A stretch of DNA of 64,000 nt from Brachionus manjavacas (GCA_019054805.1 JAHQIY010000001.1:10306501-10370500); one strand, 5' to 3'. Shown: positions 1 through 13,466, counted from the first letter of the stretch. The notes: generated by a model from the sequence alone, not told the origin. Made by a program: numbers and translations.

Positions 1-3000
1 AGCAAAATAAAGCATAAATGAACACATGTATTATCACTAAATTAAAAAAAAATTAAAAATAATTTATTTCAAAATCGAGGTTTTCCATAAGTAAGATCTT
101 ACCAAGTCGTAAAAAAATTCGACTATAAAGCTGTTTATTTTTTTCAATACATAAAATAAAAACTTAATTTCAAAAACCCTTGACTAGTCTGAAAATACAA
201 AATTCTTTGCTCAAAACTTCGATTTCTCAGAATTGGTGAAACCAATTTAAAGCTGATTAAGTTGGCACATACCATTGCTTTCTAATTGACTGCGACAACT
301 AAATTTTACAATAAAAATAGCTTAAACCCTGATATTTTTGTATAAAAAATTCAAATAATTTTTGCTAATTTTATGTAATTAAATTTATTTGTAAACTTGG
401 CAATTAAATTTTTTTAAAACTTATTTAAAAAAAAAAACAATAAATTACTTGAAATAAGATCTTAATCGATCTTAGAGCGAAAAATTCCAAGAGATGTGTG
501 GCAAAATATTTTCCATCTAAAGCAAAATTGCCATTAATCATTAAAAATCGATTATTTATTTTTACAAATTTCTTTTAAATCAAACGATTAGATTTTTAAC
601 TGATCTGATTAAACGATAATGCACTCTTAAATACAAGTAAACAAAATTGTTCAAATAAGCTATTCTAAGCCGACCATTGAGGCCTCGTATCTAATCTTAG
701 CAAGCTGTCTAAATTTATGCTGAACGAAACATTAAAAAACATGCACAGGTTTAACAATTCTCAACAATTTAAAACAATGCTTTTTTTTTGAAAAATTTTG
801 TTTTTCAAATACAACCAAAAATTTTCTTAATTAGCTTCTAAAAATTGTATCCAGTTGTGCACCAGAGTCAATTTTTTTCTTAATTAAAAATATTTTTATT
901 CCAAAGAATATATATTCTGAAAACAAACTAAACTAGATATAAATCATGCAAATAAATAGATTAATTCTCATTTAAAAACAAGAGAGAAACAACATTTTGT
1001 TAGATATCTCCCCAAGCAACTTTCAATATTGCTTTGTCTCTATTTACTTGGTTGTGCTTTTGTTGTTCCATTCGAACAAAAACTTCAATTCCCGTTTCAA
1101 TTTCAAGAATTCAAAACAAATTTTTGTCAAAGCCTCAATTTAAAATCACTAATTGGCACTAAACAAAGTTAGTCACACTAAAGCCGGAATCGTGTTTAAT
1201 TGAAAATCAGCTAGAATTAAAATGCAAGTACATGACTGTCGGGACACCCAACAACCAAACTTAGAAGAGCTTGGAAAAAAAGAGAAAAAAAAGATAGAGA
1301 AAAACTTTATAGCTATCATTTGATGGTTTGTTTACTGTTTGTGTTGTTATTTATACAGTATTTATATGTTTTTTATTTTTGTTATATTGTGTTATTTATT
1401 TTCATGTTTTATTTTAATAAAATAATTTTTCTTGGTTCTCTTCGCTTTCTTTCTAATGAACACTTCGAATCAGCTAATACTAAACAACAAAAAGCAAGAT
1501 ATCAAGAATGGAGCAACAAAAGCGCAAGCTAAAGCAAACAACGATTTTATTTGTAAGACATAAATCCTAAAAGAGAGCAAGCGCGCACCATCTTATTGTT
1601 TTTATTTAACTTGAATGTATATGTATGATAAATAGTATAGAAATACTAATAAATTAATAACAATAACAAATACGAAATAAAACAAAAAAAAAGAATTGAA
1701 AGAGCTAGTTAAAACCAAAACTCGAACCGAAAATGATCATCACAAATATTAATATTTAAATAAAAAAAACATTATAATTATCATCATGATTGTTTTATTT
1801 TTATTAGTTTAATTTTCTAGATTGGAAACAACTAAACTAATAGAAAAACTAGGGAAACGATTTAAATAAAAAACAAACTTTGTGTAAATTTTTTCTACTA
1901 GACTATAGCCAGAGCTGGTCTTTCACTTGTCCGAATAGTTGCTAAAAGTTTGGCAAGTTTTTGACTCTCAAAATTAGATGCACTTCAGCCTAATGAGCTT
2001 TCGTGACTTGATCTCAGCTCTTCGAACATCAAGCAATTTAAACTAGCATCGTTAAATTAGATTCATTTTACTTATCAAAAAATTGAATTCTTTAATAACA
2101 GTATACTTTTTGAAAGTCTTGTCAGGTGAATTTTTAGAATAACATAAAGCCTTTAGCCAAAGAAAGTGCTTAAATAGTCTGAATGCGACACAAAAAAACT
2201 AATTGACTTTTTAATTTTAGGTCTTTGTCAATTTGTTTTATTTATTTACTTTTAAAATATTTAATCTGAAAAAATTCTGACTGCTAAAACATTTAAATAT
2301 CGAGATTAATTTAACTAAATAAATTAAAATCTCATTGTTTTTGAAATTTAAAAAAAAATAAAATTTTTTTTGTGATTTAAAATAATGCTTTAAATACACA
2401 ATGTTCTTGACAAAAGTTAATTAATTTTGAAATATATATAAAACAAATAATTTTATTTTGTTCTAACAATAATTCAAGAGCTGATGAAAAAAATTTTCAA
2501 CAATTTTAGTCAAACTGTTGATTTTCCATTCTTTTTTTATTTTTTGTGAAAGAAAATTAAAAAAAATTCTTGAAATAGCTAGCATATTAGAGTCATTAAT
2601 TTTTAAAATGTGACCAAACTTGGTTCGGAAATATCTTGAACATTCAAAAACGTCACGAACATGTGTTGGTGTAATTAGTCGATTGAGATAAAGCTAATAG
2701 CCTTTTAAAATATTTACGATTGAAATATATGCCAAATTTTTCAGTTCATTTCCAAAGCCATAAATCCATGATTTACTTTTGTTTGTAATCAAAGTTAGAT
2801 TTTTTAATAAATATTCAAAGCCATATATTTAATTGTATTAATTAGACATCAATTAGAATAAGTCTCATTCGCATATGAACAAACAAATTCCAAGAAATCA
2901 TAGTTTAATTTGATGACTTTTAGATTCAGAAGAAGTTTTGTTGCTGAGAAAGTAAATAAAGAGCAATTTTGGCTTGAATAGAAGAAAAATTTGAATTGCT

Positions 3001-3690
3001 GAACTTTGGGTTTTCGCTAAAATTTTGTTTGACTTTAATTTCAGCAGAAAATTTATCGCTACAGATCTTGAAAAAACATTCAAAAAAATTTTTCCTTGAC
3101 ATTCTCAATTAAATCTGAACAAAGTTCTCAACTACTTTGAAACATAAGAGGTTCGGGTGCACTCACATTCTGCTTTAGATCGATCTAAAATTGATAGCAC
3201 TTTTTTAAAATAAAATCTTTTCACAAACAGATCATAAAATGTGATCTAAAAATTTTTAATTTAGAAAAATGTGACTTAATTTTTTGTATGCGATTTAATT
3301 GCAATAATTCATGAAGCCGAGAAAAACAAAGGACTGGCATTTGAAACTTAAAGGTTCAGAAATATACAAATTGATTTGGCATTCAGACACTTTGCGAAAC
3401 GGCATTTTCCGATCATTTATTAACACAAAAGGAAGCTTTAAATTCCATCAAAATTTTCTTAATAAATTTATAAATTTTTTTTCTTTCTATTTCGACAAAA
3501 TATGCTTCTTATGTTGCTTAATTATTTTGAATCCTAATTAAACAGCTAATTCCAGCTATAATCCTGGCAAAAATTAAACAAACTGCTACTTAAGACTTAT
3601 GCTTCCTTAAATAAAAAAAAATATTTTATTAACATTATTTTTAATTAAGAAAATTTAAACAAATATGAATTAAAAATCCAATAAAACAAA
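1..3690. other. Gene-free AT-rich stretch
   Basis: I see no credible gene here. The longest open frames (about 60-76 codons, at 1320-1532, 2898-3108 and 3311-3541) are rich in Phe, Ile, Lys and Asn, as expected from base composition, and show no domain or splice-linked continuation. Around 960-1780 the sequence is somewhat less AT-biased and has a purine-rich tract near 1270-1305. It could be an untranslated region of a gene lying to the left, but nothing proves that. Confidence 0.5.
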
Positions 3691-3694
3691 TTCA

Positions 3695-3985
3695 AGAAAG
3701 AGATTGTTTCGTGCCTTGTGGAATTTCATACCGAAACGTTCTTACCGTGGCATAATCAGAATAGTTGCTTTGTTTGTTGTTTTTAGAGTGTGTGTGTGTT
3801 TGTGTATGTACGTGGTTGTGTGAGTTCCAACTGTTTAATTGCAATATTTAATTGCAACAAAATAATAAATAATTAAAGCAGCCATCAAAGAACAACTTTA
3901 AGCTCATTTGAAATTTATGTCTAATTTAACCAGCGGAGTCGTGGCTTAGATAGTATGCCTTGAAATAAACCAGGATTTCTCAACG
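3695..3985 (-). other. Possible exon(s) of an unidentified minus-strand gene
   Basis: On the minus strand this patch is less AT-rich than its surroundings. An open frame starts just after an acceptor-like AAACAG near 3830 and runs to a TGA near 3698, ending in a tail of ordinary composition (YSDYATVRTFRYEIPQG then TKQSLS). A GTAAGA donor-like site sits inside the frame near 3745, so the tail could be read through or spliced. A 28-nt segment between AG and GT signals near 3933-3960 could be another small exon. No partner exons or domain were found. This is only a candidate. Confidence 0.2.
3788..3822. repeat. GT-rich microsatellite
   Basis: A run of GT dinucleotides degrading into GTTTGTGTATGTACGTGG-type units. 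On the minus strand it would encode the His/Thr-rich part of the candidate exon at 3695-3985. Confidence 0.7.
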
Positions 3986-3990
3986 AGGAT

Positions 3991-6900
3991 TTGCTTGAGA
4001 CTTTCGAATTGGAGAAAAAATTATAACCAAAATAGCTGGAGTAAAACAACAAGCAAATAAATTAAATTGTGAAATAAAGCCTTATTCAAAACAGATACGA
4101 AATGAAAAATCTAATTTTGAAAAAAGTTCTTGTTTAGTTTGTTGAATTTTTTTTGTTCAAAAAATAAAAAAGATTTATGTTATTCTAATTCAATTATTAG
4201 ACACAAACTTGAGCAAAGCTCTTGTTCACAAAGCCTCAATTAAAAACTAATAAATACATTTATTAATAAAATATTTTCCATTTTGAAATTTCGATTCATC
4301 TCAGATTTATTTATTTTTTATTTATTTTATTTCTTACTTCATATTTCAATTTTATCGCGTAAATAGATTCTTTTAAGACCATTTTTGCTTCTCATAGTCA
4401 ATTTATTTTACACAATTAAATTCAATTAGAAAAAATGTCTCACAGTCTATTCTGTCACAAAAATGAAATTATTAAATTCAAACGGCTTCTCAGTTTATCT
4501 GTTTGTTTAATTATCCTGTGATGTATACTTGATGACAATTTTGTTCAAGTAAAAATATTAAATTAATAATTAATTAAGCAAAGCTCTTATCGATTTTGAA
4601 ATTCTAACGCCCTTGTATTTTCATTTTTTTATAAAACAAATGAAAATTCAGTAATTGAAGAGATTAGTTGAAAACCAAAAATTTAAAAATTTTTAAAATA
4701 CCAAATTTGCATTCTCAAAATTTTTTTTATAGATTTTCTTTAATTTAATATACCTAAGCTAAATTTAATTTATAAATTGAGACTGAATAATTTGTGCTGC
4801 TAGCTTCACAGGACCAAATTGGGTAGAAATTTTTTTACAATTTTGTTATAAAGAAAAAAATTCTAAATAAACTTTCTCGAATAATGAGAAATCTAAATAA
4901 ATCAAGACTTATACTATGATTTTTTATAAATTTATAACCAGTCGATTAAAACGATCAGAAACAATAATATTTACTGATAATACAAGCAAGAAATTAAACA
5001 ATATATTTAGCCGACATAAAAGCCATTTAGATAAATAGATAATTTTGTTTTATTTAAATAAAGAAAATTTGAAATAAAGATAATTTTTGAAAGAAAACAC
5101 GAAATTAAAAGATTTTCCATAAAGATTAGATTTAAGAAAGAAAATCTTCGCTATAATAAATACTAACCGAACACCCAAATGCTTATTTTTGTTTGCTCTA
5201 ATTTAAATTTCAATACTCCCTTAGTAAAATAAAATTGAAATAGATAAGGTGTCAGTGTATAGAAATTTAAGATAGATTATTGCTTAAGAAAAATACTAAA
5301 CGGAGCAAAGCATACCATTGTTTTCAGCGCATTGGATATGTTTATTTACAATAATTAAATTGACTTGTAGAGCAGATCTAGGAAACGAGTTGAACAAGAA
5401 AGATATAAAACGCTAAAATACAAACAAATCTAAATGTTTATTTTTAATTTCACTTATTTATTTATTCGTTGCAATGTTTATCTTTTTAGTATGAGAATTC
5501 ATAAATTGTATTCTTTTTCTAATTTCTAAAATGAATAATATTTCAGTATTTGTTGAAATTTTTAGATTGAGTTAATTCAAAGATTATCTTTTTAAAAAAA
5601 GAATTTAAAAAAAAACTTAAACTTGCTAAAAGGTTTTTATGGTCATCAAATAACCATGCATTCTTATTGAGGCCATTTATTTATCCGGAGAAAATGGTTA
5701 AGACTGATTTATCTAATTTTCTGGATATAATTTTAAAATAATTATATCTTAATTATTAAGAAAACATCAAAAAAAAATAAAAATATATTCTACCTCCTCA
5801 CTAAAAACACAATTCAATTGGGAATGAAATAATTGAAAATCTATCTTTTAAAAGAATTGTTTTGATCACTATATACAATGCTCTTTGTTTTACTATTAAT
5901 TTTATAGCAAATTTAAAAAAAAATCATTTTATACCTTTAAATTATTCTATACTCAATGTTTAGTTAATTATTTTAAATGGTTTAAAGATGAATTTTTTGC
6001 CATAAAATTTTTAAAATTCTTCCATGACGTATTTCATTGAAATAAAATTAATTTGATTACATTCATGTTATTTTACTTCTCTTTAGGAGAATGAATGAAT
6101 TTTTCTTCTATAATCTAATGCAAAATTAAATTCTTTCATTTGCTTGACGTTCAAATATATAAATCAATGCAGCCCTAAAGAATATTAAAATAACCTAATC
6201 TTAATAGTAGAAAAAATTTAAATTAAATTTAAAAATCGGAATGGATTTTTCGACTTTTTTCGAACTAGTTTGAAAAATGTTTTTTCACCAAGATAATATT
6301 ATTCAAGAGTACCTATTAGTCAAACTAAAAAACATGTTTTTAGATCTAAAAAACTGATTTTTAAAAAACAAAACAAAAGAAAAATAAGAAAAATTGTTCT
6401 CAAATTGGCTTTTTCATTTCACTTAAGAAAAGAAAATTAAATGAAGAAGCCTACATCTAGGCCCTACAAATTTTATTTTACATTATTTTGATTCATTCAA
6501 GCTTTATTTATATTTTATATAACAATCACTCTTCATTAAAATTGTAACCATTAAAAACATTTAATTTTCTATGATGCTAATATTCTTTATAATCATTATC
6601 ATCTTCATCATTTATTCAAATAAGCTATATTGTTTTTTTTTAATTATTTCGTAAAATTGAAATTTATTTTAAAGCCTTTTATTTTTTAATTTTGATGTAA
6701 AGTATTGTAAAACAAATATTTCAATTTAAACAAATAATAACAAGTTAAATTTCAATCAGTTGAGCAAGCACTCGCTCTGATACTAAAAAATAATAGCTCG
6801 TTTCTACAATCTTAGAACAAACAAACAACATTCTTAATTTAAAAAAAAGAAAATTCAATGTAATGAGAAAAATATTATATCAAAAAATTATTTTTTTGAT

Positions 6901-7995
6901 ATCTCAATTGAAAACTTGAAATTAACTCAAGTTTTTCTGTGCTGCTTTTTGTCCCTTTAACTCATCTTGGTTCTTCAAGAATCTTCTTGAATTTAAAACA
7001 CGGATGTTTTCCGTTTAGATCTAAATTCATTACTGAATTCAAAAATAGTACGATGAAATTTTAAATTAAAATGAAAATATTGGCTTTAATTAAACTAAAT
7101 TTAAATAAAAACAATTTCCATTAAATCTATTATGAATCCTGATTTTGTAATGCAAATACTGGCCAAAATGAGCATAAAGACTAAATTCATGTTCTGAAAG
7201 GCTTCAATTTTTTTTTAAAACATAGATGGAACCATATTGTACATTCATTGAATTCTTAAATTTTTCAATTAGCTGAAACTATAAACTTAATTAGTCATGC
7301 TTCACTATTTTCTATAATTGAAGTATTACGAAAATAAAATAATTCTAAAAAAGATAATTAAAATTTTTGTTTATTTTTTTTCGAATAAAGCTATTTTAAA
7401 TCAAAAATTGAGTATTTAGAGGAATATTTTGTTCTAGTTTAAAACAAATTACGTCGATGAACTCGGCATTAAACTGGCTTATGCAAAATTTAATTATTGA
7501 GTTATTTGAAAACAAAATTTTAATTTATATTTAAATAACTATAAACAAATTAAATATTTTTGTTTTCGATTACTTTATTAGAGATTACAATTGCCAATAA
7601 ATTAAAGTCAAATATATTAATTCTTTAAATCTTAACGATCAACCATTGTAAATTATTTTTAAACATTCTTTAAACACTTAAGTAATTGTGCTTAAGAATT
7701 TATTTTAAAAAAATTCAGCAATTTTAGTTTAAAAGCTTTGAGATATCTATTCATTACAAATAACATTCAAGAGTTTATTTTATTTTCAATATTTTTTATT
7801 TAATAGTAAATAAATAATCACCATCTTGAAATGCAAAGAAATACTTTAAGATACTTAAATATTCAAAAATTTAAAATTAAAACTTACCTATTACCATGGC
7901 AACAATAATTATATGTAAAGAATTTTTTTTGAAATTACGCATTAACCCAAGCTTTTTTTTTAATAATTACTATAATACTTAATTGTCTCCCAAAA
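3991..7995. other. Gene-free AT-rich stretch upstream of the PP2D1-like gene
   Basis: No open frame longer than about 60 codons and no splice-consistent exon chain on either strand. Poly-A/poly-T runs dominate. The promoter of the plus-strand gene starting at 7996 should lie at the right end, but no recognisable element stands out. Confidence 0.5.
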
Positions 7996-10517
7996 ATGAA
8001 CTCTACCATGCGGAATTTTCCGAATGAAATGAAATCTAAGACTCTCAAGAGAAATTTATCAAATATCCGCAATAGTTCAAGAGACGAATTGACTCGAAAA
8101 AATAAGGTTTCTTTTGAACAGACGAATACACCTAGTTTAAATATTGATAAAGACTACATTGATAGATGTAAATTTAAATTATTTAAAATTTTCGAGTTAT
8201 TTGTATGTTTTTTTTATTAAGACACTCCTAATACAGATTTTGACGACTACCCACAAGAGATATTTGCCGAAAATTCAAATGAACCAGATTTGACTTTAAA
8301 GTGCAAAAAATGTAATAACCACATTGGCGTTGAAGAGTTAAAAAATCACGAAAAATTTCATAGTTTGCTGAATTTTTTTGACTTTGATGAACCACCTGAA
8401 AATGAGAATATTTTGAACGAAAAAAGAATGCAAATGGTAAAAAGCATTGGAAAGACTTTGAAAAATTTTGATGAATCTGATAAAAAAAAAATTTATCAAT
8501 GGAACATGCAAATTTCACTAATTAATGAAAATTATGAAATTCTTAAATCATTTATTAACAATTCATTTGAATTTAATCGAGTTTTAAATCAAAAGTCGAG
8601 ACAAGACGTCCAGGGTATCTAATTTCAAATTTATTAAAACATTTTTTTAAATTTTTTCAACCAAAAAAAAACAAAATGAAATTTTTTTTTGGTTAAGCTT
8701 TGTAAATGTCTGAAAATTATATTTAAAGATAAAATTATTTTTTCAAGGTGAAAGTAGAATAGTTAAAAATGAAAAAATAATAGCAATAGGATCGTGTGCT
8801 GTTCAAAATGCATGTAAAAAGTCAATGGAAGATACCAATGCGGTTTTAGACTGTTTTGGTAAGACAAATTCTTGTCTTAGAAAAGTGTTTAGTATTTGAA
8901 AATAATTTAAGGTGAAAATCCAAATTTAACTTATGTTGGAGTTTTTGATGGCTATGATGGAGATAATTCAAGTTTGAAGTGTTGTTCACAATTACATCTA
9001 GGCTTATTGCACGCTCTTGAATCTGTAGATACCAACAAAGTTCAATTTATCAAAGAAAAATATGAATTTGATGAAATAAATAATTTGGAAAAATTCGACT
9101 ACTCTTATGAAGAAGAATGCGAATCGAAAATTTCTGGTGACTATACCCAGGTTAAAAAAAAATTTAGTCTAAATAATTTTCTTGATAATGAGAATAACTA
9201 TGAAGGCTCGTTTACTGAGCAGGAAAAAAATTTAATCAGAATGTATCGAAATTCTTTTAAATATGGGTTCCATGAAATGGACAAACTGCTGGCCAGGGGT
9301 CATGGTGAAATCTCAAAAGTTAGATGGAGTGGTAGCACTGCCTGCTGCTGTATTATCGAAAAAATCGATTCGACAGGATGGATACATATAGCTAACTGTG
9401 GTAACAAAAACAAATAAATTAAAAAAAAAATTGATTATTTTTTTTTTTTTTTCAGGCGATGTAGAAGCTATTTTGGTCATGAATACAGCAAAATCTGTAA
9501 AGAAACTCAATCGAAACCATAAAGTCCTGACTACTCTACATACGCTGAACGAATGTATTAAAGATAGAAATTCATTGGAAAAGAGAGGTAAATTTTAAAG
9601 CTTTGAGCTACTTAAAAAAATATCTAAAATCAAAGGCTGTCCTATAATCGAAACATCATTTGGACAAAAAAAAATTCAAGCATTGTATTCGATTAGCAGA
9701 GGACTTGGGTTTCATGGTGATAGAAAAATAAAAAAATATATTACCTCTAAGCCTAGCATACGTAGCTACAAAATCGAAGACACCCATGCTGCTCTAATTA
9801 TTGCTACTAAAGGACTTTGGAGTGTAATTGACTACGAGAAAGCGGCTGATATTGTTCTCCAGGTAGAATTTTAGAATTTTTTTTAAAATGTCGATTAAAA
9901 TCTTAATTTTCAAGATGATACCATCTAGAAAAGTTCCAATTGTTAATGAGAGAGCTACCAGTCCAAGTGTAAAGACGATGCTTCATCAATATTATATTAA
10001 TATGAATAAGGAAAAAAGCAGAGAAAAATCGCTGCTTCAGACAGTTCAAGATAATAACGAAATTGATTTTGTCAATCCGAATGAGAACGAACATGATCGA
10101 TATGTGTCCAATGAGTCAATAAACTCTAAATTTGAAAAAAATCTAAACAAAAACCAAAACAATGAAAATTTGAGTGATCCAAATAGGCTAACTTTGGAAA
10201 ACAGCGCAAATTTGAAATTCAAAATTGGTTCAGATGTGGGAACGGAAACTGAGAAATGTTCAGACAGAAACTCAGTTGCTTCTGCAAAATCGGCTCATTG
10301 TGGCATCAAAATTAAACCCAGTGATCTTAAAGTGGTACAAGTTAGCGATTATGAATTGAATCTTTTTCAGCGAAATACAATGGATGACAAAAAATTGGCT
10401 AAAAAACTCGATTTATCGCAATTAATTGCGGAAACTTTAGCCAGCTGTGCCATAAAAGCAGGATCTGTTGAAAATATTACAGTGAATTGTGTTCTTCTAC
10501 CCGGTTGTAATTTATGA
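7996..10517 (+). CDS. PP2D1: PP2D1-like degenerate PP2C-domain protein (probable pseudophosphatase)
   Basis: Seven exons join in phase: 7996-8167, 8222-8614, 8748-8858, 8912-9400, 9456-9587, 9636-9862, 9915-10517, giving 708 residues. Near residue 80 there is a C2H2-type knuckle (CKKCNNHIGVEELKNHEKFH), followed by a PP2C fold: KKSMEDTNAV, VFDGYDGDNSS, NCGDVEAIL, ATKGLWSVI and a C-terminal ENITVNCVLL. An active PP2C needs DGHGG, SDG and DN metal ligands. Here the first Asp-Gly is kept, but His becomes Tyr, SDG becomes TKG and DN becomes EN, so catalysis is unlikely. The N-terminal zinc knuckle plus degenerate PP2C matches the vertebrate PP2D1 arrangement, whose function is unknown. A Ser/Asn/Glu-rich insert (about residues 520-620) is lineage-specific. 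A TAATAAA signal lies near 10531, and the CLN5 start follows closely. Confidence 0.82.
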
Positions 10518-10633
10518 ATATAAGTAATTTCTTAATAAACACATGTATTTTTTCTCGTGATACTTTATCAAGATAATAAAATTTCAATAAAAGTTAATTT
10601 TTTAGTTAATATTATTTTTTAAATTATTATAAA

Positions 10634-13466
10634 ATGAATAGTTATACTCTATTGGGAATTATTATCTACTTTTCCTACTCAGTCATCAATGCAGACGCCT
10701 ACACATGGCCAATTCCTTACCAGTAAGAGTTTATTTTAAAAATTTAAAAATCATTTTGAAGCTCTAATAGAGCTTTAAGTCTAAGTCCGAGAAAAAAAGA
10801 TACTTATGTGATAGAATGATGAAATAAGAGAGAAAATGATTTAATTGCCTTTAGGCACAATTTTGGTTCGAGCTGTGATGTCTTTCCTGATTTTTCAATA
10901 AAATTATTTTAAAAAATTATATTTTTTCTAAAATTTAGGATAAAAATGGATAAATTAGAAAACAAAAACATTTTATTTGTTTTATTTAAGAATATCAATC
11001 GATAAGTTTTTAAAAATTATGATAAACAGTTCTTTTAGATACCGTAAACTCGTGTTCACGACTCTAAGAGTAAAGCCCAAATCCAACCTTTTTTCTATAA
11101 GAGTTAATTTCATAGTTTCTATGTTACAACAATTAAAATTTAATTTGCAAGAAAATACCCTGAGTATGGGATATTTTCCAAAAATAAAGCCCTAATTTAA
11201 CTTTTACTCTAACAAAAAAATTGTCTTTGCTCTCAAAAAAAAATGAAAATTTTAAAAATTGTAGAGTTAATTAAAAAATAGAAAAAAAGACAATTTTTTT
11301 GTTAGAGTAAAAGTTAAATTTGGGCTTTACTCTTAGAGTCGTGAACACGAGTTTACGGTAGTATTTTTGAATTATTTTATTTAATTTTTTTTATTTTTAA
11401 ATTTTTTCAAAAAGTAAAAAATAATTTTTCTGCTTTTTCTTAGTTTAAATTTACAGCGCTTAATCAAATGTTGAATTCAAAAAAAATAATTTTTATTTTT
11501 CTCATAAATCTCAAGCTTTAATGCCGCATAAAACTCAAAAAGCTTAATTCTAATATCGAACAAAAGAATACGGTAGAAAAAATCACATCAAAAGTTGAGG
11601 ATTAAAATAAGAGAATTAATTAATAAATTTAGATTACACTTAGAATTCTAAAATCAAAAAAATAAAAAGTGATGTGTTAAATTATAGTTCAAAATTTTTA
11701 AATTATTTAGAATTAATTCGATAATTTTTTAAGTAACATGCTCAATTCTCTGTTTCTATGCTTCTGTACTAAAGCAAAAAAAAAATACATAAATAATTAA
11801 ATAAATTACTTATATATTATTAAAGACCACTTTTAGCTACAAACGAAAGTGACGACACGGCTCTAATGGCCGTGAGCAAAAAGCTACGGTACTGCAGCAT
11901 CTTATCAACCATAACTAAAAAATAACATAATTTTTTAATAAAATTATATTTCTATTTTTAATCTAGCATATTTGATCGAAAAATGATCAATAATCATAAA
12001 ATGGTTAAAATTTTATAAATGCACATTTTTAATAAAAAAAAAAGAATTAATTGCAAATTTTTTGAATCGAAAATATAAGATTAAAAAAGATAAAAATAAA
12101 TTACTTATATTAAGCTATTTATTTCGTATATAATGCATTATTTTTTTAGCTTCGATTAGAGTATCGTCGCTTTTTAACCCTTTCCATTAGGCCACTGTAA
12201 GCTTCAAACGGTTTATAATAAATAATGAAAAAAAAGCAAGCGATTATATTTTAAGACTATGTTTAATAATAAAAAGTATTAAAGTTAGTGCTATTAAATA
12301 GATAACTACCATAAATAGAATATATATTAGAAAAAAGTCGATTTAATTTTAAACAATTTTAGACATGTATCAGAAAGACCAAAAAATGATCCATACTGTC
12401 AAGCTGGTAAAAAATATCTTAATTAGAATGGTTCACTTATAATAATGTTTTTATTAAAGGATTGGTTCCATTTTGTCCAACAGGAAAATCCATTAACTCA
12501 ATGCCTTACATGGATCCAGGTGATACCGTAGAAGTTTTCGCTTTGAAAAAGCCAGTCTGGTCATTTAAATATGGTCCTTTGATGGGCTTTTTTGTACTAA
12601 ATCAAAAAATTCTAAAAAAAATTTAATTAAATATTTGAATAAAAGAATATCATGCATGATGGTGTGGGATTTAGAAGTAAAAAAACTGGTCTCAACTATA
12701 CAATGGAATGGTACGAACTAGATCAACTTTTCAATTGCACATTTCCTCACTTATTGGAAAATGGAAATTTAAAATGGTGCAATCAAGGTAATTATGAAAA
12801 TTAAAATTTCATTTAGATAAAAATAATAAAAATTTGTGCTTGTTTAGGAGCTCTATGCGTCTTTGATGGAATAAATGATACTGTATGGAATCAATATGGA
12901 TTTGTAAAAAAAGTTTCAGAAGTAAGCGGCACACAGTTTAACATGTTCGCCAATTGGTCTCTTTATGATAACAACACTGCCGTTTACTACGAAACATGGA
13001 GTGTGTATAACAACAATAACACTGATAGTTCCCAAGTAATGTTTTTTGATTCGTTTGATTGTGCAAGTTGGGTCTTAAGGTAAATTTAAGAATTCACCTA
13101 AAAAATTTGTTAAAGAATATTTTTAGGGCATTTGATCAACTTTATGCAGTGGGAGCTAAATTTGATGAAAGTGTCAAACTCAACTATACAAGATTAAATC
13201 TGTATAGTCACACTCCTCAATTGATTGGAAATTATTCACAGATAGTCAACAGCAAAAATGAAACACTGATCAATGGAATCAAAGAATTTTACAAGACTTT
13301 TCAGAAACGAAGTGATTACTTGGAACAATTTACAGAGGCTTATAATGAAATATTTATCAAAAAAGAATTTTACTTTTATTACAACGATTTGTATTGGTAT
13401 TTGACGCTGAGACCACCATTCATTAGAATAACTTACTACAACATTCCGTTACCTGGAACCAAATGA
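10634..13466 (+). CDS. CLN5: CLN5 lysosomal protein (BMP synthase / thioesterase family)
   Basis: Six exons join in phase: 10634-10722, 12363-12406, 12460-12593, 12646-12787, 12848-13079, 13127-13466, giving 326 residues. An N-terminal hydrophobic stretch ([15 protein letters not shown]) is the signal peptide. CLN5 landmarks run in order: [97 protein letters not shown], and [12 protein letters not shown] near the end. The residues reported as catalytic in human CLN5, the His of HDGVGFRS and the Cys of DSFDCASW, are both present. Several N-glycosylation sequons are visible. The known role is in the lysosome: making bis(monoacylglycero)phosphate, with a reported S-depalmitoylase activity. Intron 1 is long and hosts a foldback element; the others are about 50-60 nt. 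AATAAA follows near 13510. Confidence 0.95.
11042..11358. mobile_element. 317-bp foldback/MITE-like element in CLN5 intron 1
   Basis: Terminal inverted repeats start CCGTAAACTCGTGTTCACGA and are identical for about 40 bp. Both ends are flanked by TA (11040-11041 and 11359-11360), which is the target duplication of Tc1/mariner-type elements. The right arm is continuous for about 75 bp. The left arm matches it in two pieces, 11042-11083 and 11182-11225, separated by about 100 bp bounded by a direct repeat of AAAGCCC(A/T)AAT type. There is no transposase, so it is non-autonomous. The transcribed intron would fold into a long hairpin. Confidence 0.85.

Noticed and set aside
3925..3990. tRNA-like GC-richer segment
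   Set aside because: No A-box/B-box spacing and no cloverleaf with paired acceptor stem.
11820..11935. Small hairpin-bearing patch of higher GC in CLN5 intron 1 (CACGGCTCTAATGGCCGTG)
   Set aside because: It could be another LINE or SINE terminus, but it lacks a trinucleotide tail, flanking duplication or second copy in the window.
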